Shown here: in pieces, positions 43,086 to 51,389 of the stretch
Position numbering within the stretch: position 1 is the stretch's first letter
Layout: every line of letters begins with the position of its first letter
NCBI GenBank assembly: GCA_963764195.1
Contig: CAVXRG010000003.1
Location: 372,001 to 436,000 of the forward strand
Source of the DNA: JBDSSS01 sp963764195
GTDB taxonomy: Bacteria; Actinomycetota; Actinomycetes; Actinomycetales; Dermatophilaceae
DNA length: 64,000 nucleotides
Direction of reading: 5' to 3'
The notes under the pieces: generated by a model
Told to the model about the DNA's origin: nothing
Databases searched by the model: none
Seen by the model: only the letters and a program-made list of their open reading frames with translations
Translations under genes and position numbers: made by a program

Positions 43086-45005
43086 ATGTCACCGAAGTCC
43101 TCGCCCCACCGCCGTCGCCGCCCGCTCGCCGCCCTCGGCGTGCTCTTCGTCAGCCTGCTCCTCGTGCTCCTCCCGGCGGCGACCTCGAGTGCCGCCGGCG
43201 GCGAGAAGATCGACGACTTCACGGCCGCCTACGACCTCCAGCCCGACGGCAGCATGGACGTCACCGAGCGGATCACCTGGACCTTCCCCAGTGGGAGCCA
43301 ACAGCACGGCATCTACCGCGACATCGTCGTGCGGATGGGCTACCAGGACCAGGCGGACCGCTACCGCTACTACGAGTTGACCGACGTCGCGGTGACGAGC
43401 CCGAGCGGCGCCCCGGACGCGGTCGAGCTGATCGACAGGGGTGACGCGACCCGGCTTCGCATCGGGAGCCCAGACGAGTACACGAGCGGCACGCAGGTCT
43501 ATGACGTCAGCTACACCCTGCGCAACGTCGCCAACCCGATCGCCGCCGACCAGACGGTCGAGCTCTACTACAACGTCTTCGGCGCCGATGAGACGACGCC
43601 GCGGGACAAGGTCACCGTCACCGTCACCGCTCCGGCCGCCGCGACGAAGGTCGCGTGCTACGTAGGGGTCAGTCGCTCGAGCACCCCGTGCCAGGGCTCG
43701 GGCGGGGACCCCGCGACGTTCTCCGCGACGTCCCTCGGCCCCGGTGACGCGATGTCCGTCCTCGCCTCCTACCCGGCGGCCGCGTTCGACCCGGGCCTGG
43801 CCGCCGACGTCCGTGGGAGCGACGGCGTGTCCGACTTCGGGGCCTCGGTCGAGCCGGCCGTCAACGCCGCGGCCTGGGTGGGCGGGATCGGCGCCCCGGT
43901 GATCGCGGCCGGCGTCATGGGGCTGCTCGTGTGGACCCGGGGTCGGGACGAACGCTACGCCGACCTCACCCCCGGGCTCACCCCCGCGCCGGGGACGGTC
44001 CCCGGACAGGCCACGACGCGCGGCGGCAAGCAGGTCGTCGCCGTCCAGTTCCACCCGCCGAAGGGTGTCCAGCCCGGCATGGTCGGGGTCATCATCGACG
44101 AGACGGCCAACCCGATCGACGTCTCGGCGACCGTCATCGACCTCGCCGTCCGAGGGTTCCTGCAGATCGAGGAGACCGACCCGGCCGGTGCCTTCAGCCG
44201 CACCGACTGGACCCTGACCCGTCTCGCCGAGCCCGCGGGTGAGCGGCTGCTGCCCTACGAGCGGACCCTGCTCGACGGCGTCTTCAGCAGCGGGCAGGAC
44301 GTCGTGACCCTCTCGGGCCTGAAGAACCACTTCGCCTCGACCCTCACGTCGGTCCAGTCCCAGATGTACGACGAGGTCGTGACCCGTCACTGGTTCCGCT
44401 CCTCGCCGCAGACCCAGCGCTCGATGTGGCAGGGGCTGGGGATCTTCCTCGCCGTCGTCGGCGGCGTGTTCCTCTTCTTCGGCCACTCGCTCGTCGCGAG
44501 CCTCGTCGGCGGCTCCTTCTCCGGCGGGATCGCGCTCGGGGTGGGCCTCGTGCTCGCCGGCGGCATCACCTGGCTGCTCGGCTCCAAGATGGCGGCCAAG
44601 ACGGCGGAGGGCTCCGCCGTCCTCGCCCAGTCGCTCGGCTTCAAGGAGTACCTCACGACCGCGGAAGCCAGCCAGATCGCCTTCGAGGAGGCGAGCAACA
44701 TCTTCAGCCGGTACCTGCCGTATGCCGTCGTCTTCGGGGTCGCCGACCGGTGGGCCACCACCTTCGCCGAGGTCGCGAAGGCGGCCGAGGCGGCGAACCA
44801 GCCGCTGATCATGCCGACCTGGTACCTCTGGAGCGGTGCCACCTTCCCCGACTTCACCGGCATCGCCCACGGCGTCGACAGCTTCTCGACGACCTCGACC
44901 GGGACGTTCACCTCGACGCCGGGATCGTCCGGCGCCTCGGGCTTCTCCGGCGGGGGCGGCTTCTCCGCCGGCGGTGGCGGCGGCTCCTCCTCCGGCTCCT
45001 GGTAG
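43086..45005 (+). CDS. DUF2207 membrane protein
   Basis: A 639-residue protein: a signal peptide (LAALGVLFVSLLLVLLPAAT), then an extracellular DUF2207 beta-rich domain starting EKIDDFTAAYDLQPDGSMDV and ERITWTF, a membrane segment (AWVGGIGAPVIAAGVMGLLVW), a cytoplasmic domain and a second membrane pair near residue 460-500. The C terminus ends in a Gly/Ser-rich run GFSGGGGFSAGG. The family is common in actinobacteria and Firmicutes with unknown function. Confidence 0.87.
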   Translation: MSPKSSPHRRRRPLAALGVLFVSLLLVLLPAATSSAAGGEKIDDFTAAYDLQPDGSMDVTERITWTFPSGSQQHGIYRDIVVRMGYQDQADRYRYYELTDVAVTSPSGAPDAVELIDRGDATRLRIGSPDEYTSGTQVYDVSYTLRNVANPIAADQTVELYYNVFGADETTPRDKVTVTVTAPAAATKVACYVGVSRSSTPCQGSGGDPATFSATSLGPGDAMSVLASYPAAAFDPGLAADVRGSDGVSDFGASVEPAVNAAAWVGGIGAPVIAAGVMGLLVWTRGRDERYADLTPGLTPAPGTVPGQATTRGGKQVVAVQFHPPKGVQPGMVGVIIDETANPIDVSATVIDLAVRGFLQIEETDPAGAFSRTDWTLTRLAEPAGERLLPYERTLLDGVFSSGQDVVTLSGLKNHFASTLTSVQSQMYDEVVTRHWFRSSPQTQRSMWQGLGIFLAVVGGVFLFFGHSLVASLVGGSFSGGIALGVGLVLAGGITWLLGSKMAAKTAEGSAVLAQSLGFKEYLTTAEASQIAFEEASNIFSRYLPYAVVFGVADRWATTFAEVAKAAEAANQPLIMPTWYLWSGATFPDFTGIAHGVDSFSTTSTGTFTSTPGSSGASGFSGGGGFSAGGGGGSSSGSW

Positions 45006-45009
45006 GCCG

Positions 45010-45032
45010 GCCGGCCCGGTCGCCGGGCTGGC
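45010..45032. terminator. Hairpin between convergent DUF2207 and pyc
   Basis: GCCGGCCCGG, a TCG loop, then CCGGGCTGGC pairs over ten positions with one G-T. It sits in the 35-bp gap between two convergent stops. Confidence 0.55.
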
Positions 45033-45040
45033 GCCGGCGG

Positions 45041-48000
45041 TCAGCCCACGACGACGAGCAGGTCGCCACCCTCGACCTGCTGGGGGGCGCCGATCGCGAC
45101 CCGCGACACCGTGCCGCCGACGGGCGAGGTGATGTTGGCCTCCATCTTCATCGCCTCGATCGTCGCGACGACGCCGCCGGGCTCCACCGCGTCACCCTCG
45201 GCGACGGAGAGCGTCACGAGGCCGGCGAAGGGGGCCGCGACCTGACCGGGGGCCCCGGTCTCGGCCTTCTCGGCTGACCTCACCTGCGCCCGGACGCTGC
45301 GGTCGCGGACCTGGATCGGCCGGAACTGGCCGTTGAGCGTGCACATGACGGTCCGCATGCCCTTGGGGTCGACGTCGCCGATCGAGGACACCCCCAGGAG
45401 CAGCCGCTTGCCCTGCTCGATCTCGACCTCGTATTCCTCGCCCTGCTCGAGGCCGTGGAGGAACTCGACCGTGCCCAGCGCCGACAGGTCGCCGTAGGAC
45501 TCCCGGGAGGCGTCGAAGTCCTTCGTCGGGCCGGGGAAGAGCAGCTCGTTGAGGGTCCGGCGCGGGTGGGCCGCGAGGGCGGCCTCCTGCGGGGGGCTCA
45601 GGGCGGTGAGGCGCGGTCGGGCCCGGCGGCCGGCGAGCGCCTTGGTGCGGAACGGCTCGGGCCAACCCCCGGGCGGGTCGCCGAGCTCTCCGTTGAGGAA
45701 GCCGATGACCGACTCCGGGATGTCGTAGGACTGCGGGTCCGCCTCGAAGGCGTCCGGGTCGGCGCCCGCACCGACGAGGGCCAGGGCGAGGTCGCCGACG
45801 ACTTTGCTGGTCGGCGTCACCTTGACGATGTTGCCGAGAATCCGGTTGGCAGCGGCATACATGTCCTCGATGGCCTCGAAGCGGTCACCGAGACCCAGCG
45901 CGATCGCCTGCTGGCGGAGGTTGGACAGCTGGCCGCCGGGGATCTCATGGACGTAGACCCGGCCGGTGGGGGAGTCGAGGCCGGACTCGAACGGCTGGTA
46001 GAGGCTGCGCACCGCCTCCCAGTAGGGCTCGAGGGCGAAGACGTTGGCGATCTCGAGGCCGGTCTCGCGCGCGGTGTCGTCGGTGGCGGCGACGAGGGCC
46101 GACAGCGACGGCTGGCTCGTCGTGCCGGCCATCGTCGCGGTGGCGGCGTCGACCGCGTCGACGCCGGCGTCGATCGCCGCGAGCAGGGTGCCGACCTGAC
46201 CACCGGCCGTGTCGTGGGTGTGCAGGTGGACGGGCAGGTCGAAGCGCTCGCGCAGGGCGCGGACGAGCCGGGCGGCGGCCGGGGCGCGGAGCAGCCCGGC
46301 CATGTCCTTGATCGCGAGGACGTGGGCGCCCGTGTCGACGATCTGCTCGGCCAGGCGCAGGTAGTAGTCGAGGGTGTAGAGCCGCTCGCCCGGGCTCATC
46401 AGGTTGCCGGTGTAGCACAGCGCGACCTCGGCGACGGCCGTGTCGGTGGCGAGGACGGCCTCGACTGCGGGCCGCATCTGCGAGACGTCGTTGAGGGAGT
46501 CGAAGATCCGGAAGATGTCGAGACCGGTGGAGGCGGCCTCGCGGACGAAGGCGTCGGTCACGGCGGTCGGGTAGGGGGTGTAGCCGACCGTGTTGCGTCC
46601 GCGCAGCAGCATCTGGAGGGGGATGTTCGGCATCGCCGCGCGCAGCGCCGCGAGCCGCTCCCACGGGTCCTCGGCGAGGAAGCGCAGGGCGACGTCGTAG
46701 GTCGCCCCGCCCCAGGCCTCCATCGACAGCAGCTGCGGGGTGAGGTGGCTGACGTGGGAGGCGACGTGGAGCAGGTCGCGGGTGCGCATCCGGGTGGCGA
46801 GCAGCGACTGGTGGGCGTCGCGGAAGGTCGTGTCGGTGACGAGCACCCCGGTCGCCTGCCGCAGGTCGCGGGCGAAGGCGGCCGGCCCCTGGGCGAGCAA
46901 CCGGTCGCGGGCGCCCTCGGGCACCGGCCCCGTCGGCAGCGGGGGGAGCTTGAGGCGGGGGCGGACCCGCGTGCGGACGGGGCCGTGCGGCTGGTTGACC
47001 GTGACGTCGGCGAGATAGGTGAGCAGCTTGGTGGCCCGGTCGGCAGGCACCCGAGCCGACAGCAGGCCGGGGCGCTGGTCGATGAACGACGTCGTGGCGA
47101 GCCCGTCCTGGAAGACGGGATCGGCGAGGACCGCCTCGAGGAACGGGATGTTCGTCGAGACGCCGCGGATCCGGAACTCCGCCAGCGCCCGTCGGGCCCG
47201 GCGGACCGCGAGCGGGAAGGTCGAGGCGCGGCAGGTGAGCTTGACGAGCATCGAGTCGAAGTGGGCGCTGACCTCGGCGCCGACGAAGACGGTGCCGCCG
47301 TCGAGACGCACCCCGCTGCCACCGGCCGATCGGTAGACGGTGATGGTGCCGGCGTCGGGGCGGAAGCCGTTGGAGGGGTCCTCGGTCGTGATCCGGCACT
47401 GGAGGGCAAACCCCTTGGTGTGGATGTCCTCCTGCCGCAGACCCATGTCGGCGAAGGTGTCGCCCGACGCGATCTGCATCTGCATCACGACGAGGTCGAT
47501 GTCGGTGACCTCCTCGGTGACCGTGTGCTCGACCTGGATGCGGGGGTTCATCTCGATGAAGACGTAGCGGCCGTCCTCACCGAGTAGGAACTCGACGGTG
47601 CCGGCGTTGACGTAGCCGATCGACCGGGCGAAGGCCACGGCGTCGGCGCACATGCTCGCCCGCGTGTCGGCGTCGAGGTTGGGGGCCGGCGCGATCTCGA
47701 CGACCTTCTGGTGGCGACGCTGGAGCGAGCAGTCGCGCTCGTAGAGGTGGACGACCTCGCCCTCGCCGTCCGCGAGGACCTGGACCTCGATGTGCCGCGG
47801 GTTGACGACGGCCTCCTCGAGGTAGAGCGTCGGGTCGCCGAAGGCCGACTCGGCCTCGCGCTGGGCGGCCTCGAGGGCGTCGCGCAGCCCCTCCGCGGCC
47901 TCGACCCGGCGCATGCCGCGGCCGCCGCCGCCGGAGACGGCCTTGACGAAGACGGGGAAGCCGAGCCCCTCGGCCGCATCGGCGAGCACGTCGAGGTCGG

Positions 48001-48415
48001 TCCCGGCCTCGGAGCCGTGCAGGGTCGGCAGCCCTGCCTCCCGTGCGGCCGCGATCGCCCGCGACTTGTTGCCGGTCAGGTGCAGGACCGACGCGGGGGG
48101 ACCGACGAAGGTGATCCCCTCCCGCTCGCAGGCCTCCGCCAGGAGCGGGTTCTCGGAGAGGAAGCCGTAGCCGGGATAGATCGCGTCGGCGCCCGCCTCG
48201 ACGGCCTTGGCCACGATCGCCTCGTGGTCGAGGTAGGCCCGCACCGGGTGGCCGGGCTCGCCGATCTGGTAGGCCTCGTCGGCCTTGAGGCGGTGCTCGG
48301 ACTTGCGGTCCTCGTGCGGGAAGACGGCGACGGTGCGGGCACCGAGCTCGGTCGCGGCGCGGAACGCGCGGACGGCGATCTCACCTCGGTTGGCGACGAG
48401 GACCTTGCGGAACAT
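45041..48415 (-). CDS. pyc: Pyruvate carboxylase
   Basis: A 1124-residue biotin enzyme in the usual order: biotin carboxylase (KVLVANRGEIAVRAFRAA, KAVSGGGGRGMRRV), carboxyltransferase (TFRDAHQSLLATRMRTRDLL, HTHDTAGGQVG), and a C-terminal biotin-carrier domain with IEAMKMEANI, Lys1090 being the biotinylation site. It makes oxaloacetate from pyruvate, bicarbonate and ATP. ATG 48415 has GGAGGT nine bases upstream. It lies between smpB/DUF2207 and ssrA on the opposite strand, so it is an insertion into the smpB-ssrA neighbourhood. Confidence 0.95.
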   Translation of the reverse strand: MFRKVLVANRGEIAVRAFRAATELGARTVAVFPHEDRKSEHRLKADEAYQIGEPGHPVRAYLDHEAIVAKAVEAGADAIYPGYGFLSENPLLAEACEREGITFVGPPASVLHLTGNKSRAIAAAREAGLPTLHGSEAGTDLDVLADAAEGLGFPVFVKAVSGGGGRGMRRVEAAEGLRDALEAAQREAESAFGDPTLYLEEAVVNPRHIEVQVLADGEGEVVHLYERDCSLQRRHQKVVEIAPAPNLDADTRASMCADAVAFARSIGYVNAGTVEFLLGEDGRYVFIEMNPRIQVEHTVTEEVTDIDLVVMQMQIASGDTFADMGLRQEDIHTKGFALQCRITTEDPSNGFRPDAGTITVYRSAGGSGVRLDGGTVFVGAEVSAHFDSMLVKLTCRASTFPLAVRRARRALAEFRIRGVSTNIPFLEAVLADPVFQDGLATTSFIDQRPGLLSARVPADRATKLLTYLADVTVNQPHGPVRTRVRPRLKLPPLPTGPVPEGARDRLLAQGPAAFARDLRQATGVLVTDTTFRDAHQSLLATRMRTRDLLHVASHVSHLTPQLLSMEAWGGATYDVALRFLAEDPWERLAALRAAMPNIPLQMLLRGRNTVGYTPYPTAVTDAFVREAASTGLDIFRIFDSLNDVSQMRPAVEAVLATDTAVAEVALCYTGNLMSPGERLYTLDYYLRLAEQIVDTGAHVLAIKDMAGLLRAPAAARLVRALRERFDLPVHLHTHDTAGGQVGTLLAAIDAGVDAVDAATATMAGTTSQPSLSALVAATDDTARETGLEIANVFALEPYWEAVRSLYQPFESGLDSPTGRVYVHEIPGGQLSNLRQQAIALGLGDRFEAIEDMYAAANRILGNIVKVTPTSKVVGDLALALVGAGADPDAFEADPQSYDIPESVIGFLNGELGDPPGGWPEPFRTKALAGRRARPRLTALSPPQEAALAAHPRRTLNELLFPGPTKDFDASRESYGDLSALGTVEFLHGLEQGEEYEVEIEQGKRLLLGVSSIGDVDPKGMRTVMCTLNGQFRPIQVRDRSVRAQVRSAEKAETGAPGQVAAPFAGLVTLSVAEGDAVEPGGVVATIEAMKMEANITSPVGGTVSRVAIGAPQQVEGGDLLVVVG

Positions 48416-48584
48416 CAGACCTCCAGGATGGCGGCGTGCGGGCGAGGTGGGCTCGGGCGGTCGGCGCCGACCTCCCGGGCAGCCTATCGGCGGTGCGCCC
48501 GGGACCCCGGGGGGAATGCCGTGGACCCCGCCGACGTTGCTGAGGCATACTGTGGGTCCTACGGGAACCCTTGGGACCCGCAGG

Positions 48585-48613
48585 TTGACAAGTGCACAGC
48601 GTGACGTGGACAC
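48585..48613 (+). promoter_or_regulatory. Putative ssrA promoter
   Basis: TTGACA (48585-48590) is a perfect -35; 17 bases later GGACAC (48608-48613) is a poor -10, placed correctly for transcription to start at 48620. A dyad GGGTCC..GGACCC lies just upstream (48554-48580). Confidence 0.5.
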
Positions 48614-48619
48614 CCTCAC

Positions 48620-48986
48620 GGGGGTGATCGGTTTCGACGGTGGTCGACGTATCAGGGGAAGCGGGTCGAGGACGCAGGGTTATCTCGTAAACGCTCCTTG
48701 CAAAACCATAGGTGCCAATTCCAAGCGCACCGACTTCGCCCTCGCCGCCTGAGCGAGCCTCGAAGTCCGTCAGCCTGAGCTAGTTTCCGACTCAGTGCCT
48801 GGCGTCAGCTAGGAAACTTGCTGCGTAGCCACGTTGAGGGGCTGCGCGGGACTCTTACTCAACTGGGCCTGTCAGGGGACGCGTGCACGCGAGCCCTGGG
48901 GCCGAGAAAAGCCGTAGTGCACTGCACCCGGAGAAGCCCTGGTTTCTCGTCATCGGACGCGGGTTCAATTCCCGCCACCTCCACCA
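48620..48986 (+). ncRNA. ssrA: Transfer-messenger RNA (tmRNA)
   Basis: A one-piece tmRNA of 367 nt. The 5' end GGGGGTGATCGGTTTCGACG and the 3' end GGGTTCAATTCCCGCC plus ACCTCCACCA form the tRNA-like part; GGGGGTG pairs with CACCTCC before the ACCA tail. The tag frame runs from GCC 48714 to TGA 48752 and encodes ANSKRTDFALAA, a typical actinobacterial degradation tag. It rescues stalled ribosomes together with SmpB. The CCA is encoded. Confidence 0.96.
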
Positions 48987-49019
48987 CTTCTGTGGTGGTC
49001 ACGTCACGCGTGCCACGTC

Positions 49020-49057
49020 ACGAAGGGGCGCCCCGGTCAACCGGGGCGCCCCTTCGT
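49020..49057 (+). terminator. 17-bp perfect hairpin after ssrA
   Basis: ACGAAGGGGCGCCCCGG (49020-49036) and its exact complement (49041-49057) flank a TCAA loop. It is 33 bp after the tmRNA end and precedes the convergent yccF gene at 49078, so it can terminate both. There is no T run. Confidence 0.8.
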
Positions 49058-49077
49058 CGTGCGCGGCTGCACCACGT

Positions 49078-49512
49078 TCAGCGCAGCCGCAGGTTCTCCT
49101 GGCTCGAGGTGGGTCCGACGCCGAAGGAGCCCGGCCCCTGGCCGGACGGCACGATCTGCTTGCCGAGCGGGAAGAGCGAGACCGGGATCAGCTTGAGGTT
49201 GCCGAGCGCCAGCGGGATGCCGACGATCGTCAGCGCCTGCGCGACGGCCGTCGTGAGGTGCCCCAGGGCGAGCCACCAGCCGAAGAGCAGCACCCACACG
49301 ACGTTGCCGAGCGTCGACGAGACGCCCGCCCCGGGGTGGTCCACGACGCTGCGCCCGAAGGGCCAGAGGGCGTACCAGCCGATCCGGAACGACGCGAGGC
49401 CGAGCGGGATGCCGATGATCGTGATGCACGCGAGGGCGCCGGCCAGCAGGTAGAGCAACCACAGCCAGACGCCGCCGAAGACCACCCAGACGACGTTGAG
49501 CAGCGTGCGCAC
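49078..49512 (-). CDS. yccF: YccF-family membrane protein
   Basis: A 144-residue protein with four hydrophobic segments in two similar halves: LLNVVWVVFGGVWLWLLYLL with ITIIGIPLGLASFRIGWYALWPFG, then LGNVVWVLLFGWWLALGHL with LTIVGIPLALGNLKLIPVSLFPLG. The duplicated GIPLxLxx pattern is characteristic of YccF. GTG 49512 begins the first repeat and lies 10 bp after the thioredoxin stop. Function unknown. Confidence 0.88.
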   Translation of the reverse strand: MRTLLNVVWVVFGGVWLWLLYLLAGALACITIIGIPLGLASFRIGWYALWPFGRSVVDHPGAGVSSTLGNVVWVLLFGWWLALGHLTTAVAQALTIVGIPLALGNLKLIPVSLFPLGKQIVPSGQGPGSFGVGPTSSQENLRLR

Positions 49513-49522
49513 GGGGTGGGGC

Positions 49523-49960
49523 TCAGCTCTCGGTGGAGTGCTGGTGCGCGTGGTCGTGCTGGTGGTCGTGCTCGCCACCGTCATGCGTGTGGCCAGCGGC
49601 CTCGGCCGCCATCTGCGCCTTGATCGGCGCCATGTCGAGCGCCTTGACCTGCTCGATGACGTCCTGCAGACCGGCCTGGGGCAGCGCCCCGGGCTCGGCG
49701 AAGACGAGAACACCCTCCTTGAAGGCCATCAGCGTCGGGATCGAGCTGATGTTCGCGGCGGAGGCGAGGGACTGCTCCGCCTCGGTGTCCACCTTGCCGA
49801 AGACGATGCCGTCGTTGGTGTCCTGCGTCGAGGCGGCGTCGTAGACGGGGGCGAACTGTCGACACGGGCCGCACCAGGAGGCCCAGAAGTCGACGAGCAC
49901 GATGTCGTTGTCGAGCACGGTCTGCTCGAAGGTCTGTGCGGTCAGTTCAGTCGTAGCCAT
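49523..49960 (-). CDS. Thioredoxin with His-rich C-terminal tail
   Basis: A 145-residue protein (151 if the ATG at 49966 is used). VDFWASWCGPCRQFAPVYD has the redox pair Cys30/Cys33; the rest of the fold is complete to about residue 105. The last 20 or so residues contain nine or more His with Asp/Glu (HTHDGGEHDHQHDHAHQH), a likely metal-binding tail not found in standard TrxA. It is encoded just before yccF. Confidence 0.87.
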   Translation of the reverse strand: MATTELTAQTFEQTVLDNDIVLVDFWASWCGPCRQFAPVYDAASTQDTNDGIVFGKVDTEAEQSLASAANISSIPTLMAFKEGVLVFAEPGALPQAGLQDVIEQVKALDMAPIKAQMAAEAAGHTHDGGEHDHQHDHAHQHSTES

Positions 49961-50007
49961 GCCCATCCCAACGAACGAGCCCCGAGAGGTATTCCGTGGG
50001 CACCGGG

Positions 50008-50637
50008 TCAGCGCAGCTCCCACCGCACCGTGACGGTCGCCCCGAGGTCGAGGTCCCCGCCCTCGACGGGCATCCCACCCGCCGATGCCGCGACGCCGGC
50101 CTGCTCCGTCCACGCCATCGGCCGGGCGTGCGGGGCCGCGGTGCCCTCGACCACCTCGAGGACGGCGCCGAGGCGGGTGTCGGCGAGAGCGGCATACTGC
50201 TGCGCCGTGCTCCGGGCGTCCGCGAAGGCGGCGTCCCGGGCCCGGGCGAGACCGGCGCTCCGGTCCGCGACGTCGAGACGCACCTGGTCGACGAGCAGGG
50301 CGTTGCCGACCGCGGCAGCGGCCGCCTCGAGGAGGTCCCCGACGGTGTCCGGCCGTCGGACCGTCACGCCGAGACGCTGCTGCGCGGTGAACCCACTGGC
50401 CGTGCCGGTGTGGTGGTCATAGCGCTGGCTCACCCCGGCGTCGAGCGTCCGGATGTCGGCGTCCGCCACCCCGTGCTCACGCACGACCCGGCCGACGGTG
50501 GCGATGCCGGCGGCCGCCCCGGCGAGGGCCGCGGCGACGTCGGCGGCCTCGTGCCCGACCCGCAGGTCGAGACGGACGACATCGGGGGTGACGCAGCTGT
50601 GGCCGCTTCCCGTGACGGTGACGGTGCGCTTGCCCAT
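50008..50637 (-). CDS. SIMPL (DUF541) domain protein
   Basis: A 209-residue protein: VTVTGSGHSCVTPDVVRLDLRV at the start and DADIRTLDAGVSQRYDHH mid-protein are the SIMPL pattern. No signal peptide is seen, so it is probably cytoplasmic, unlike many members. Function unknown. It is divergent from vanZ and is the first gene of a leftward group with thioredoxin and YccF. Confidence 0.83.
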   Translation of the reverse strand: MGKRTVTVTGSGHSCVTPDVVRLDLRVGHEAADVAAALAGAAAGIATVGRVVREHGVADADIRTLDAGVSQRYDHHTGTASGFTAQQRLGVTVRRPDTVGDLLEAAAAAVGNALLVDQVRLDVADRSAGLARARDAAFADARSTAQQYAALADTRLGAVLEVVEGTAAPHARPMAWTEQAGVAASAGGMPVEGGDLDLGATVTVRWELR

Positions 50638-50727
50638 GACGGCCTCCGTGCCTGCTGACGACCTCGTCGTGAGGTGCGGGGCCCCCGGGACCCCACCTCC
50701 TCGCAACCTACCTACACTGGGCGACCG

Positions 50728-51093
50728 ATGACTGATCTTCGCTCCGGGTCGCGTGCCGCGACCGTGCCGACCCTGCTGGCCGTGCTCGCGGTGGCGGTGC
50801 AGGTCGCCGTCCTCTACTGGCCCGTCGTCACCGTGAGCGGGCCGGTGAGCTGGACCGACAAGGTCGTGCACCTGCTCGTCTTTGCGATCCCGACGTATGC
50901 CGTGGGCCGGGCACTGCGCTCGGTGTGGCGCGCTGTCATCGTGCTCGCCGTGCACGCCCCGGTGAGCGAGCTGGTGCAGCACGTCTGGCTGCCCGGTCGC
51001 ACCGGGGACGTGTGGGACGCGGCGGTCGATCTCGTCGGGGTGGCCCTCGGGGCGGCGGTCCTGCTGGTCGAGGCACGGCGTCGAGACTGGTAA
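50728..51093 (+). CDS. VanZ-like membrane protein
   Basis: A 121-residue protein with three or four membrane segments, WTDKVVHLLVFAIPTY and SELVQHVWLPGRTGDVWDAAVDLVGV matching the VanZ-like family (Lys/His in the first, QxxxPGR-x-GD-x-D in the second). TACACT (50713-50718) nine bases before ATG 50728 suggests a leaderless transcript. Confidence 0.82.
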   Translation: MTDLRSGSRAATVPTLLAVLAVAVQVAVLYWPVVTVSGPVSWTDKVVHLLVFAIPTYAVGRALRSVWRAVIVLAVHAPVSELVQHVWLPGRTGDVWDAAVDLVGVALGAAVLLVEARRRDW

Positions 51094-51389
51094 ACTCCTC
51101 GACATCCGACTCCGAGATCTCCTCGGACCCGATGGACGAGATGCCGCTGGTGATGACCGGCGGGCAGCCCCGTCCGACGAGGTGACACTGCTCGGGGGCC
51201 GCACGAGGCGTGCGGCCCGGCACCGAGATCACCTGACGCGGAGCGGATCCGACAGCCGGACGGCGCAGATGCCGTGAACCGGTCCCCATGGGGCGCAGCC
51301 GATGCGCCTGAGGCTCGTCTGCATGGTCGTGGAGTAGTGACTCACGGCTCGAGGCGAAGTCTGCCCGAGTCACAGATAGGTGAGCATTG
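51094..51389 (+). promoter_or_regulatory. Long leader/intergenic region of the DEAD-box gene
   Basis: A 296-bp stretch without a gene. It holds a 10-bp perfect hairpin with a 3-base loop, GGGCCGCACG-AGG-CGTGCGGCCC (51196-51218), which could terminate vanZ or form part of a leader. Further GC-rich pairs follow. A long untranslated leader would fit the cold-induced leaders known for DEAD-box helicase mRNAs, but I cannot assign a known RNA class. Confidence 0.4.

Noticed and set aside
45455..47587. 710-codon open frame opposite pyc
   Set aside because: Antisense shadow of the highly conserved pyruvate carboxylase.
48554..48580. Dyad GGGTCC..GGACCC upstream of ssrA as a terminator for pyc
   Set aside because: It lies upstream of the pyc start, not after its stop; it is more likely part of the ssrA/pyc divergent control region.
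48285..48752. Open frame ending in ANSKRTDFALAA
   Set aside because: The end is the tmRNA tag; the rest overlaps the ssrA promoter and pyc and is not a gene.
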